Of a stretch of DNA of 64,000 bases, positions 41,939 through 56,900 are shown piece by piece. Each line of letters starts with the position of its first letter. The first letter of the stretch is position 1. The position numbers and the translations under genes are program-made. The notes below the pieces were generated by a model, which did not search any database, had not been told where the DNA came from, and saw nothing but the letters and a program-made list of their open reading frames with translations. The stretch lies in the NCBI RefSeq assembly GCF_041146795.1, contig NC_135177.1, positions 24,216,560-24,280,559 on the forward strand, in the 5' to 3' direction. Origin of the DNA: Maylandia zebra (taxonomy: Eukaryota; Chordata; Actinopteri; Cichliformes; Cichlidae).

Positions 41939-44900
41939 CTATCTCTTTTTCACGGAGCCACTCTTCTTGTCCGACTTTGACTTTTTCGCGTCTTTCTTTC
42001 CTTTTGACAGATTCTCGTAAACGTCCTCTTTGTTTCTGGAAAGAGACGAAGAGAAAGCTGATTAGTGATTTCATCCTAGCCGCCAAGACTGATTAAACAC
42101 AGATCTGTGAGAAACGCATCAGAGAGAGTGGAGAGATTAATGAAGGTCACGCTGCATGAGAAACGTTTAAACAATCCATCACTCAAAGCTGCAGGCCATC
42201 TATTCAGCTCTCCAAGTGGGTCAAAGTTTACAGCGTTACAGTGAACCGGCCAATGTGTGTCTGCTTTCTCCTAATAATTAAGTTCATTAAAAGCCTCGTC
42301 CAGTATGAGCATCTCATAGTCCAGAGGTCACAACAGACAACAGGTAAACAATATGACTTCATTCATTCACACAGTGCAAAATGTAAAAAAAACATTTTTT
42401 ACACTTTTTTTACACCTACATCCATTAAAAGTCCTCTTTGCATTAAGTCATCATGATGGCTGAAAGCAGCTTTTAGCAGGATACTTGTGCTTCAAGCTCA
42501 TAAAGCAGGATGTAGCAAATGTAGGATCCAGTGTTTTTGGAGTTTGACCAAGTGGCCAGTGCAGTAGAGCCAAAAAACTGCACTTTCTCAAACAGCCACT
42601 TGGGGCTGGTTTCTAAAGTGTTATGAGGGGCAAAAAGCTCAATGTGAGGCTTCAGAAGAGTGTCTGTGTCCATCTTTTATACACAACCTGTGTTTGACTA
42701 ATAGTCAGATCAGCTGCTTTGATCTTTAATCGTTCCTTCTTAAACTTGTCTTTGGACCTAACGCTAAAGACCAAATCAGCTGAATTCTACTTTTATTTTC
42801 TCTTTACAGGTATTGAGGCGCGCTACTACATCTATGAATCATCTACGAAAAAACAAGATTGTGGAAAGTCTTTTATGGCTCCAGAGAGAGCTCTGAAACC
42901 TCTGAGATTTACTGTCAACTGGGTCTGAACACAACAGGCCTGAAAAAAACCCCAACAAATAAAAAGGTCAAAGGTCTACTGATGTCGACTGAAAACTAAA
43001 CAAGTGTTTCTCTCATTAGTATTTTTACATTGCAGAGATTTTATCTCCATGAGGTTAGCACCTGTCCTTTTTTGCACTACCTACACAGGGAACTACACAA
43101 TATTTAAATAATGAAATATTTGGGTCGAGCCCTGCCTATTTCTCGATTTCCTCTCTGTATCTTTTCTAACATAATAAAAAAAAAAAAGGCCAAAATTGCC
43201 ACAAAAAATCTTTCAAAAGTAAAATCCTTTCTAACTTCCTCTTGTACTGATGTCCCTTTATTAAATTAAAATGAATCAATCTGTTTTTCTAAGAATATTT
43301 AAACACATAAATCAGATTTTAATTGGTTAATTAATTGGTTTAACTGGTTTAAACTAGAGTACGAACTACTCGCCGATAGCTCCCCATGTTAATGAAACAA
43401 GACTGTAAATCAGTTCTTCCTCCAGAAACTGCAGACATGAACCCGAAGACGGATCGTGTTTTTAAACAAAAATAGGGTGGCAGTGTGAGATTTAGAGGAA
43501 CAACGTGAGTGCATTCGGGACACTCGATTCACAATCACACACACAGAGTCACTCACTTTGACACCACTCTGCCCGCTGGTTGGTGTTTGATTTGGAGATT
43601 TCCATACTCGGTCTCGGTTTCCTGAGGAAGAGAGAGGCAAAGACGTTTCACAAGTGACTGAGAAAGAATTAGTCAAACAGGGAGTGAGGTCACGTTGCTG
43701 GATCAGTCTGCGTGGTCGACTGTTTTCGCGTCTTTGGGTCAACGTTCATCTTTCATGAGGGACTCTGATAACTTATCATTCTGCTGGCATTGAACTGCTC
43801 CGCTGTAGTGTTTAAATCAATGATGAAATGAGCCAACACTCATTCACAGCCTCTTTTCTATGTTTCCCAATTTTAAACTATATTTGAGCCACAGTGACTA
43901 GATTCTCTGCTCCTCTCACCATTGAGGCGGAGTCTTTGGCCTTGGCGATCTGTATGTACTCAGCCACAGCCAGGTAGATGAATTTGTACTGGGCCTCAGT
44001 CTGCACCATACCAGAGCGCTGCTCTCGCACCATCTGAATGTATTTCGCAATGTCAATATCAATGTCCAGACCTGCAATGAAAGGGAAGTGAAAAAAAGGA
44101 AGGCGGTGAACGGAGGCACAGCAACAAAGAGTAAAACACGTCGAATGGTTTCATTTTTACTTGACTGATTTATCAAGAACATATTTCTTTACTGTATTGT
44201 TACCTAAAGTATCAATGGTCTCGATGATCATGTCAATTACCACGATTGTGCCCGTTCGACCAATACCAGCACTGCAAAAATCACAAAAGAAGCAAAGTTA
44301 ATCTCACCCACGGAGACAAACAGGTCAGAAATTTGGACCAGAAAAGAAAGCACAAATGGATTAATGATGCAAAGTCCATTAAGTGTTCTAGTAAGCGGCG
44401 ATACTGAACCAACATGTGCAACAGTAAGATCTCTTCTAAGTGCAATACAAACATCAATAACAATGTGCTTTGAGAAGTACTTACCAACTTCCCAATTTCT
44501 TAGTCTGTCACTTTCATGTTTCAGATCATCAAACAGATTTTATTATTAGACAAAGACAACCCAAGTAAACACAAAATGCTGTTTTATTAAGTGGAAAAAA
44601 GAGATCCAAACCACCAAGCCCCTTTGTGAAAAACTAGTTTTGCCACCTTTGGCAGCAAAAACTGCAATCAAGCATTTGCAATAACTGTCAATGATTATTT
44701 CAGATTGCTGTGGAGGAATTTTGCCCCACTCTTCTCTAGAGAATTGTTTTAATTCAGCCACAGTGGAAGAGGTTTGAGCATGAAACAGTTGTTTAGGTTA
44801 TGCCAAAGCGTCTTAATCCGATTTAAATTCAAATTTTAACAAGGCCACTCCAAAACTATTGTTCCTTTCTTGCTTTCTTTTGTTTTTGAGACACTGAGAG

Positions 44901-47900
44901 GTGGACTTGTTGGTGTGTTTCCAATATTTGTAGTGCTGCATAACCTGACAGCGACTGAGCTTTAGGACACAAACTGATGGCCGGACACACTCTGCTTCAG
45001 GATTTTCTGGTAGAGAGCAGAATTCATGGTTCCATCAATTGCAGCAAGTCATGCAGGTCCATCACACTATCAGTACCATGTTTGACTGCTGATATGATGT
45101 TCTTTATATTAGTTGCTGTGTAAGTTTGTAACAGGATTCAGCTTTTGTCTCAGTCTGTCCACAGAATATTTCTCCGATTACATTTTCACACAGGCAGCAC
45201 TGACCTAGAGGCAGTTACACTCACAGCTCAGTGAGATGCCAACAGGCTCGCATTACTCAATCAATACTGGTGCTTACCATGTGCAACACGTGCAACATTT
45301 ATCATCTAATATCTGGCTTACATACAGCAAAACCCAATGCAAAGCTAAAATTGGTCATAAATCAAAGTAATGCACACCATAATAGTAGTGAACGCTGGGA
45401 AGGGACTGGCATAAGAGGACTAAAATCAATGCAAATCTATTCAGTAGTTATTGAGACGTTTCTCCAAGAACCACAAATGTCAGCCTCATGATGCTGCAAG
45501 AGAAAAACTCATCTTGTCACAGCACCATTAATGCCAATTATAAACTTCCCGACAAAAACAGGGCACAGATAGCTCAGTAGGTAGAGTGGTCGCTCCATGA
45601 TGGGAAGGTCAGGGGCTTGAATCCACTTAACAGCTACCCTGAGGTACCCCTGAGCAAGGCGTCGTCCCTACACATTGCTCCCTGGGTGCTAGATTGGTGG
45701 CAGCCTGCTGCTTCACTGAGTGAATGGATTAAATGCAGAGAGAAATTTGTCCCCACAGGGATCAATAAAGTATACATTATTATTATGTTGTTTCTGAATC
45801 ACTAGTCACAAATCTATATTTATTTCTCTCTAAAGAAAAAATACACATGCAACCATTTGTGAATATTTTTTAAGCCATTTTGTTTTTGCAGAGCCTCATG
45901 AGAATCATACAATTTTGATCCTGTTACTGGATTACTATATCCAGTGATCTGAACAAATGGCTCATTTGTGACTCATCCACGGCCCTGTGCAGGGGAAAGT
46001 GCACAGGATTTTACAACTAAACTTACACTTTTACTAGTTTGAAATATGTAAAACTACAAAAAAACAAACAAACAAGTTGTTTCAAAAAAAAAGAAGAAAG
46101 GCCAGGATGAAGCTTTAAAACAAAATTAAAATCAAGTGTTAAAATCATTTGTTATTAATTATTAATCAGAAAAATATTTTCTAAATCAATAGGTTTGTCT
46201 AGGAAATGTCAGAAATGTGGACTTGATGCTATATTATTAGCTGATGAGATAGGCACTCCCAAATAACCAATCTGAGAGTAGGAGAGATTTTAAAAAATTA
46301 ATTTAAAGTCTTTACTTGTTTTCATTTGAAAATATTCTATATTTATACATTATCAGGCAAAAATCTAAGTGAAGGAAACATCATGCTGTTGCATGCAGAG
46401 TCCTGTGTTGGGTAAAGTATTAAATTCTTCATACTTCATTTTTTAAACATGTCTGTATCGTTCAAAAATGCTAACACGGGGATCACATAATCACTTGACC
46501 GACATGCAAAATCTCTTTAAGGAAGCACAAGCAGCCTCAGCATCTTTTAAATCACACTGGGAAAATTCCAGTAGGATAAACTGTCAGTAAACTTGAAGCC
46601 TTTTGTTTAGTTACTACTAATCTTAATCCAGAAAATGTGCTTGTTTTAATCTTAAACCTCTAAGTATTATCACCTAATTAAGGATTATGAAACCCAGCAC
46701 TTTGCAAAAAAAAAGAAAAGAAACAGTGTTGCTTTGATATGTCTACTGTATTTAAAATGCAGATGTTTTCCACATCACTTGTTTAAAGTAGAAAGGATTT
46801 GAGAAGTGAAATATTCAGTGAAGAGTGTGGGTTGCAGCTGTTAGGTACCTGCAGTGGACGATCATGGGACCGGCGTTAGGAAATTCAGCCTGTTTAGAGT
46901 TCACTTGAGTGAGGAAGCCGAGGACACCGCTTGATTCCTGAGGGACGCCGTGATCTGGCCAGCTGAGGTACTGGTAGTGCCACACTTTGCGAACATGTTT
47001 TGGCTAAGAATGGGGGGGGGGGGAAACAAGAAAGGTCAAAACCTGGAGAAATCATTAGGTGTGCAGAGATGAGGAACCACAGTGAGGTGAGAGTTTGGTG
47101 TTTGTAGGTCACCTGGTCCAGGGGTGCGATCTCCAGGACTCGGATTTTATAATCACCAGCTTCCCTCTCTAGCTCGCAGCTCACCACGTAGCGGCCCACC
47201 TCCTTAGTTGAGTGGAGCTCAGGCCAGTATGGAACGCATTTATTCTGCACAAAAATGAAAAATAACTTCACCTTAAGCGTCACTTCAAAATCAACTAACA
47301 TCTCAGGCTTTTTAAAAATCATGGTTGTCTTTCCAATTATAGTAATTTTTTTTTTCTGTGCTTCCACTTTTAACTTAAAAGCCATGCAGACAACTATTTA
47401 AAGTAGTTTCGCGCTGATCATTGTTTACCAGTCTTCTCTCGAAGGACAAACGAGGGTTACTTTAAGAGGGAAGTAGTCAGATGACGCATGCTTTTGAAGT
47501 GTTTTCACACATGAGCATAAATGGACCGTGTCGGGAGACGCAGGTCAGGGTGATGTATGAAGGTGGCTTTTCTCACACATAGCACACAACAGGAAATTGT
47601 TGGCTTCAGCCACTTTCTCACGCCCAAGATTTTTTTTTTTGGGGGGGGGGGGGGGGGGGTAAGGGATAAAACATGGCGACCAATCACACTGTGAATTCAC
47701 TCAGTAGGTTAAAGGCTTAAGATCAGGGCAGCATGGTAAGTGTGAAAACCACTTACAAATGTTGGATTTAAGTTGTCAGTCAGTTGTCTAGCACCTAACA
47801 TGCACACAGCAGCTAATATGTGAGAGCTGGATAATCAGTGTATTTTACATCAAAAGCCACATACACATAATGTTAAGTGGCACAGACCAATGAAACTATT

Positions 47901-50900
47901 ACCTCATACTATTAAAAATACCCTCCAAATTTGTCTCTTTTCTTTCAGCTTAATGATACACAATAATTAATTACTTGTAAATAATTGTTTGTTTTAGCTA
48001 ATTACTTTGGGACATGATAGGCACAGATAAAAGTCCAAAATTTCTCCTTCTTTATAATTTTCACATTACAATCACACTGAACTGTCTGGCCGCTCATTTC
48101 CGGCTCTTGGGCCTTATGTTTGACACCTCTACTATAGATCATCAGTTTTACAGGTTCCAGCCAACAACACGCAACAGGTGTGAAACACAAACAAGAATCA
48201 GCACACTATAAAAAACTGAAATAAATGTATTAGAGTATAATTAAATGTCTACCAGTCACTTTATTAGGTATATCTGTTCAAACACCTGTAACCCCAAATG
48301 CTTTGACCTGATAGGAAGGCAACAGATAAACCTCATAAAAACCTCATTACAACGCAGGCATGAAGAAGGGCATCTCTGAATCTGTAACATGTTGAACTTT
48401 GAAACAGATGGGCTACAGCAGCAGAAGACCACACTGAGTGTTGCTTCTGTCAACTAAGATCAGGAAATTGAGGCTATGATTCACACACGCTCACCAAAAT
48501 TAGACTGGAAGGCTGGAAAAACTTTGTTTGGTCTGATGAGTCTTAATTTTCTGCTGCATCATTTGGATTGTAGGGTCCGAATTTGATGTAAAAAAAACAA
48601 ACAAAAAAAACACGAATCCATGGATCCATCCTGCGTTTTCATCATCAATTCAGACTGATTGGTGGTATAACTGTGTGGGGGACATTTTCTTGTCACACTT
48701 TCGCCCCCTTAGTACCAATTCAGCATTCAGCACAAGCTACCTGAGTATTGCTACTGAACATGTCCATCCCTTGACCAGAGTGCAGTGTTCTCAAACTAGT
48801 TTCCTAAGATGACAGTAAGCTCTCGGTACTCCAATGGCCTCCACAGTGCTCCGCGTAGAGCACATTTGGGATACAGTGGGACAGGAGATTCACATAATGC
48901 AGACAAATCTGCAGCAACTGTGTGATGCTTTCATGCCAATGTGGATCAAAATGTCTGAGGATCTAGCACCAATCTATGAAATGAAGACTTAAGGCCATTT
49001 TGAAGGCAAAACCCGATGCTCAAATTAAGCGTTTAAGGATGTCCTGATCAGCTCACAAATTCATTCAAAAAGCACAAAAAAAAAACCCCCCTCAAAACAA
49101 AAATGTAAAAGTCCCTAATCTGCTTTTATTTTATTATATTAATTATTCTGATACTTTTCGATAGATTGGTAACATGTCCAGGGTGTACCCTGCCTCCAGC
49201 CCAACTGTGACCCTGTATTGGATAAGTGGAAAAAAAGGATGCATGGATGTTGCTATACTGACCCGTCCTTTCTCGACCTCTCTTGTTGTCATCACGATCA
49301 CGCTGGTCCTCTCTTGCCATACCATCTGCCAGAAATCATTAACTGTTGTTGCTAGACACCCCTGAGTGGCAATGTAAACTTTCTGATCTTCGGATTCCTG
49401 CAGTTTGTTCTGCAAACACAGAGCGAATCAATGCACACTCGGAACCAAGAAAGACTTCAAAGCAACAAATATCACAGTTTTCTTCTGTGTCTTTGTCACG
49501 CTGTGTTTCTATGAGCTCAGTGGCTTTGGATTCTTACTTTCACATAGTTGCCGTTGATGTAATCTGAACCCACAACATTGGGATCACTGTCCTCCAAGAT
49601 GACCCTGGTGTCATTGACTTGTGAGAGGAAAAAAGTGGAAAGAAGTTCATTGAGAAACAGTGGGAAAGTTAGCTCTGTGTTGATTTCTTTAATTCAGAGA
49701 ATAATAATGATAAAATAAAAATGCGCTCACATGGAAGTATGTTCTTGTATCTGTTTTTGCTCTTGTTTTCAGGTCTTTGGCCCTCATCTCTGCTCTTTTT
49801 CACCTTTGCCTCCAACTTTTGAAGAGCCTGGCAGGAGAGAGGATGACAGCGTGATGCCTGCTGTGACCTGTGCAGTATGCTCCATATACAAACCAACGCA
49901 TGTTACAGTTTTATACTAACACGAAATGATAACAACAGCTGTTTTCACAGAAAAATGAGGTCAGCAGAAGGCCTGAACATGTCCTTTCTCACATGTAGCA
50001 TACAAAAGGACATGTTAATCTAGCCTAGGCTACACCCACTTTGTCAATAATAACCCATTAACTCATGTCCTGTACTGCAGTCCTGGACATGAGTTCATAA
50101 ATGTATCTACAGGAATTAATGTTTGTCCATTTTTACATTTTTTTTGGATGACCCTTCCTCCCCAAAAGACACAAATCCATCTACGTATGGTGATCTTTAT
50201 GCACCATCAGTCACATGACTGACATGGGCTGCTTACTAGAGTGACAGCATGCTACAAACAAATGTCTTTTTCCTTGCACAGACAGAAAAGGATTACTTGG
50301 AATGGGAATAGTTTTCTTTTCCTTTAGTTTCCCATGCGTACTTTGTCACTGGCCTCTTGCATGTTTATTACATTCTTAGTCATTTAAAAATGACTAAGGT
50401 TTTTCATACTACACCAATGTAATTAAGTCGTGGCTAAACAATTAACTGACAAAGGTTTCTGTTTTTTCCACTATCTAACATAAAAAGTTTTGGGTTTCTA
50501 GTGAATTCACAATTAAAAACACGAAAATAGAACATTTTCTGTGAATTAACAAAAAAGTTCTGTTTTATAACTACAGGGACAGTCTGGACATGAGCTACTG
50601 CTTTTACACATTCATTTTATCATGTTCAAAAAATTAAATATACTGCTGAAACTGCAATGTTAAAATACCTCATGGATCAAAGTGGGCCGTGTGCGGTCCA
50701 CGATGATTTCACCACTATAGGAGAAACTTGAAGGATAAGTTTAGTTCTCCAGAAAATCCTTTGAACTGATTTTTCGATTAAAATGTTCTTTTGTAAAAGA
50801 ATTTCTGACTCTGGTTTTGGAAATTAGTTTACAATCTTTCCATTAAGTATTTACATTTTAATGAAATAATGAAATAAAGCCACGAGGGTTTAAATTTACT

Positions 50901-53900
50901 AATATTCTTTACCTGGTTTGACAAGTAAATCAACAGAAGTTCAAAATGAATCGATGAAAAGAAACACTTAAATGTTCTGCTTGTGTGGTGATCAAAGCTG
51001 CAAATGAAGCTTTGAATGCCCCATATTTAGTGTATTCTCCAACCACAAGATGGTAGCATACTGCCTGTACAGTTGTTTAGGCCCCACAAGGAAGTAAAAT
51101 ACCAAAGCCTGATGGCAATTTCTGTTGGTTTATAAAATGCTGATGTGTGGTCTATTTTATGCTAATGCTTTGTGTGAAACAGCAATAAGTTTGGATTAAA
51201 TCTTACGTCGAATTCCTCCCAGAAGCCCGCCTTGCTCTTCTCTCCCTCGCCATCCTGCTGCTTCTGTGTGGTCTGGTCCAGCTGTTTCACTCTGCTGTCA
51301 ATATCTGCTGCGTTCACTCTAGTGGAATAATACGGCTGAGGGAGGGAAGGAAAATTTTATATTAGAGATTAAAGGAAATAAGAAGCCAATGAGCGCGTTA
51401 CACATAGTCATAATTAAGACAAACGCAAACAAGTGAGTAATGTTTCCTATCTGTGGGCTGTGCTGCTCGTCTTTTAAAATAATTTACAAAGAAGACATCC
51501 TGCCCTCGTTTTATAAGATTCAAACATGGTTTCATGTGACATTTACCTCAGACATCACTCACACTTTTAGAGTTTCTGGTCTATTGACATAATTTGTCTA
51601 TAGTTTATCTCACCTGTTTGAGGTAAACCCAGTTTCCAGAGATCTCCTCAATGCCTTTGCGTTTGTAGTGCTCCACCAAGTCTGTCAGCGTGTCAAACAT
51701 GTCTGAGCCTCCGATGGTATACCTGTCACTCTGCACACACCAATCATGTCAACGACAACAACAACAAAAAAAGTTTCAAAGACGGCCAAGTGAAAACCCA
51801 CAATTAAAGACAAAGCAAAATTGGAGTTCAGTCAGACAACCCGAGCTTAAAATGTTTAGAGTTTAACATCTAGGCTCCAAACTCTTTCATATTTCAAATA
51901 TGACACATAAAGTTATGTGTCATAAATATAACACATAAATTGGGAAGTGATGAGTAGATATTGCCCCGAAACCTGCAGGTGGATCCTGGGGCAGTGTTTG
52001 ACATGTCAAAGGGAGACATGGGAAATTCTGCAGAAATTCTGTGAATAGGTCACCAAATTGAGATGGCCTGTATGGTACAAGACGGTATAAGAGTGTAGAA
52101 TTGGTGTGTATTAAGGAGCATACACGATTCAATCCAAAGTAAATAAGAAAGGTTTTGGTACAAAAGAGCTGTCAGAGAGCATCCCTCTGTGACATGCACA
52201 TGCAAACAATATTCAAAGCATGTCTACAAAAATGCGTCAATGCTAGACTGCCCAAAATTCTCAGTTTTACAGTTGCTACAAAGCCGATTTCCTCAGGCAG
52301 CGAGCAACCTTCTGCAGCAGCCGACGATTCAGAGCAGTGTGGCCGGCAAACTCGCCTGATCTCTGCCACGTGCTTGTGAAAAGCCCCTTTGTGACCCCAC
52401 CACTAATCTTATATTAATCTTGTTAACCCCAGCAGTGCACAAAACATGTAACCAATTTAAATGCAGGCCGAGGAGTGTTTTCTGTGAGGTGTGCCGTGGT
52501 TAAAAATAACATGCAAAGGCCCTGATAGTGACCAATGGCGGAAAGACACAATCTATGAAAATGAGTCGGCCATGTGAGACGTTTTTGTGAGTATCATTGG
52601 CAGTTGTTTGCTGTGGCTGTGTAAACAAAGACTGATATCAGGATAAGGTTGGGTTTCATCTGTTTGTCTATTTCCACTAAAACATGACACTGCTTTTTTC
52701 TTTTTTTTTTATTTCATCAGTAGCTGAAGTATGAGAAAAAAGTCTTTTATTACATAAGAAGGGGAAATGAGACCTAAAACCTTTTTTCAACGTGAGTTGC
52801 ACATATACGGGAATGTCCCTCAGTATTTTTGTGATGGGACGCAGTTTCAAGGTCTCTTGTTTCTGTACGTTTACACTAAGACAGTGATAAAGAAAAACAA
52901 TACCCTGGTTTCATGCATTCGTATTTGCCACTGAAACATGCATGGCACCCACCTGGCACATTATCTTTATGTGCGAGACCCTCTTTCCTCCGCTTTTGCT
53001 GATCTCGTCCGTCAGAACAGAGAGGACAAAGTCTCCAGGTTTGGACAGCGACTCTCTGACCAGGAAGGTCCCTGGCTCGTCTTTCACAGAGAGCAGCTTC
53101 TCGGCGTTGGGCCCTGACAGGTGACCGTGGTACCACCTGAGACACATGCACACTTGTTTAATATTAAAATGGCAACTTGTGTCTCCTGCAGATTTTTGGC
53201 TTGTGAGCACTGCAAGATAACTTTGACATTTTAGACACAAAAATAAAAAACAAAAAAAACCTCCTTCTTACTGCTTTCTACACGTGAGCTAAGAACCGGT
53301 AGCGCCATGGGTGCTGCATTAAAGGCATTCAAGCCTGAGCGGTTGTCAGAGAGACACTGATGTGGTTCACTGGGCTGTTATGCGTACCGTACAGTAAAAT
53401 AGAAATAGAAAGCCACAACAGAATCGGGAGAATTAGAGGAGTTATAAACAGCGAGAGAAAATACACAGATGTTGCCGTTATAGAGCAGGTCAAGTGTATT
53501 TTTATGTCCAACACTTACTTCGTGTGTGTGTGTGTGTGTGTGTGTGTCAGTGCATGCTCAGTCAGGCTGGGCTGTGACTTAATTTTAGGCACAGTTCTCG
53601 ATTTCTTCGTCTAAACTTCCTGCATTGCGGTCGGAAAATTTCTGATGACAGATTTCGTGGCTGAAGAGGACAAAGTATTTATAGACTCCCCCCGGTTTAT
53701 CATCCACAGATAAGTACGCTTTGTTTTTTTTTTCTTCTTTTTTTGTGTGTTGCAAGTAGTTTTTGCATGCTTTTAATAATTCCCTTCTTTCTTTTTTTCA
53801 AGATTTACTTCTTTGCCAAATCACACAGCATGCTTTTACAAAGAAAAATAAATAGAGACTGCACCTGGTGATTTTTATTTAAGGCAGTGTGCAAGAAAAA

Positions 53901-56900
53901 CAGCAAAGACAGAAAAAAAGAGGTCGTTTTGGCTCCGTTTTACAGACGCTGTGCAGCAGAAAACAGCAGCTGTGCGTGTGAGTGGTCAAAATTTTTTTTA
54001 GCACAGTTTAAATATGCATGTGTTGTGTGAGGTTGAACATGATAATTGTCCTCAGAGCACTTTTGTCCTTTTTCTAGGAAGCGTTAAGCTTCTAGGTAAA
54101 TAGGAACTCTCATATAAAGAGGACTGCATCACAATGCAACCTGGTGAGGTAACTGTGCTCTGCAAAGAGCCGAGAGAGAGTTCGGGTTAGATGAGGAAGA
54201 TAGCAAGTGAGTGAGCAAGAACATGATGGAGTGTGCAATAGAGGAAGGCAAAGCAGGGTCTGGCCATTGCTTTCAAAAGTGTCAAAACTTAAAGTTTCCA
54301 ACCGCAGCAACAAAAGGGAAGTTAGACAACCGACAGAGAGAGAAGGACGGGGAGGGAGGGGGGGCACAGGGTAGAGCATCTAGTTTGGGTGAAACACACC
54401 ATAATACACACATACAGAAAGCAGTGTCCTCCTTGAGTCATAAAAGGAGTCAAAGTGTACAACTTTACCACTACAAGTTGGACATTAACCCACTTTAAGC
54501 AGCCTAGAGTCGCACAATGTTTCCAGCTTGGAGGAATATACCGTCAATTAGCCGCCACCTCTAGCAGCAATGTCATAGCGTTCAAAAGCCTGCGCATATA
54601 AGCTCTAAGAATATATATATGCAAGCTTTCTGATGTTGTTTTTGTCAAACAATACATAGATTAAGATTTGGATGTGTATAGCAGAAGGGCAGATTGTCCT
54701 TTGATGTGAACGCAGACAAAGACGTTAGAAAATCTGTATCATCTGTGGCTATATTTAGCAGACACGTCAGACATCAGCAAGAATGAAATAACGGAAAAAA
54801 AGTGTTTTAGGAAGCAGCATGATAACTGCTACAAACTCTGCTACGCGACTAAAATTCCTGCATTTGAAAACACATTTTTAGGTTAAATTTAAAAGCGGTC
54901 GTTTTAGTGAAGAACTACTCCTGTTACAGCAATGACTGCAATGCTGATTTGTAACCAAACCACTCAAAACTCAAGCGTTAAAAGGCAGGCTCTTCCTTAT
55001 GCAGCTTCTCGTAACAAGATCCTCTCCAAACGGTTCGAAATGATATCCTCTATGAGTTCATTCCATCCTAAATAAAAATAAAAATCTTTATTTACATAAA
55101 CTGTTTCAAATTATTCGTTAATATTTCTCTCAAAAAAATGGCTTTCGTGGACGATAATTGCTGGTTATTTTTTCCACATTCACTTACTTAAACTGCTCTG
55201 TTCTGGGAACAAAGATAAACAATGCTTCCGGCACTGCTGCGTAAAGTACTGACAGAATCTCTCGGATACATGGGTGCAAAGGTTAAAAATAAATCTACGC
55301 TATCAGAAGAGTCAAAGTCTGATATCACTGCATATTTAAATTCATGCCAGATATTGATTTCCCTTCTTTTTTTTTCTCTCTTTTTTTTTTGGCACCTCTG
55401 ATTAAAAATAGAAGTAATTTTAGAGGGAATTCTGGTTGACTTTGATCTATTTCTATTAAGAGGAAAAAATAAAACCAGTGTTGCAATAATCTATTTATAT
55501 GCAACAAACACACCACCTGAATGTTTGATCATCACTGTGCGTGTGATGCATGTCCGGAGCTGGGTTAAAAGTGTTTTTAAATACTTCTGGAGGAAGTAAA
55601 ATGTTAAGCCGAACTAAAAATCTGAGCTCAAGAGAAGCCCTAGGAGATGATGTTTTTGGAGTCGATCATGGGTGAATACCCCACTTAAAACAGTGTCATG
55701 CAGCATTTAAACCAAAACACGCAGAATATTTGATCATATGTCAGGATTATGGATTATGAATAATCAGGGAGGAAGGATGAGGTAAAATTTTTTGAGTCTT
55801 CTTAGTTTTTTGGGGCCCAAAGCCATATCCGATTGTTTTGAGGGAGCTACATTTTTTATATGTAACCTGTGGGGGTTTCTCTGAAGAAATACTTGAATTG
55901 CAAATAAAGTTTCCACCTGGAAAAGAATACATGCTGCTCGTATGTAATCCACAAGCTGCGGCAGGGGAGACTGGCGTAGGAATAAAGTCTCGACAGCTCG
56001 ACAGCGTGGGCACTTGTTTTTACTGACTCATACGGTAAAAGAAAAGTTGCTATTACATATACATTTTTTTTAAAATTGGCCACAGATCAAAAGTGTTTCC
56101 CACAGAGGAAAAGATTAAAGCCGAAAGAAATATTGAAACAACAAATGATGCCTGTTATCCCAACTACAGAGGAAATATACCTGGTCACAGTTGACTATAT
56201 TTGACTCAACCGCCTAACTAACCACTGTTTTAACTTAACCCGAAAGTGTAGGTGGAGCCAGCGCAGAGAGGCCGGTGACTGTGGGCCACATTAACCGGCT
56301 GGGGCTTGAACAGTGAACACAGAGCTGAGACGTAATGATGCACACACCTCTCTGTGGTGGGGTCGGAGCAGTTGAGGGGATATTTGAGCTCGATAACGGT
56401 GCCGTCCTTGTCCTGCAGGATGCCGTTCTCTGCCGTGTAGTAATCCACCAGCTCTGACAGCGTGGCAAACTTCTCACCGCCATATAAGTCATAGTAGTCT
56501 CCTGTATTTTGGATGCGGATGTGGGTCACCAGCTCACCCACCCTGAGAAGATAAGGCCACACCAACTAACCGTCAGTGTTTTCCTGGCATAAAACTTCCT
56601 GTTGACAGTGTGTAATAAAAATTGACCTGCACAACAAATTTTATGTCGTTTTTATCTGTCAAAAAAAAAAAGATCAAGGGCGCTCGGCCCACAAATTACT
56701 CAACCACAATCTCACAGAGCATTTCACAGATTCTGCAGCCAACAGTGCTGTATAGTACCTGTGTGTGTGTCAGTGCATGCTCAGTCAGGCTGGGCTGTGA
56801 CTTCACTTTAACACATGGTGTATATATTTTGTATTCTCTGGTTGCCTGAGTAGTAAAGACTTTTCTAGATATATTGTGTTTCCTGTTATCACTTTGGACC

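Noticed and set aside
45560-45640. tRNA gene
   Set aside because: Box A and a degenerate box B are present, but the 3' half does not fold into a tRNA and the sequence continues into a SINE body. The same holds for 4490-4554 and 31560-31635.
50060-50095. Inverted repeat CTCATGTCC...GGACATGAG in a ptpn6 intron
   Set aside because: Only 9 bp per arm and no target duplication or second copy good enough to call a mobile element.
52172-52369. 65-codon open frame on minus in a ptpn6 intron
   Set aside because: It would not fit the phase of the C-SH2 exons and has no family resemblance; it may be an unrecognised repeat.
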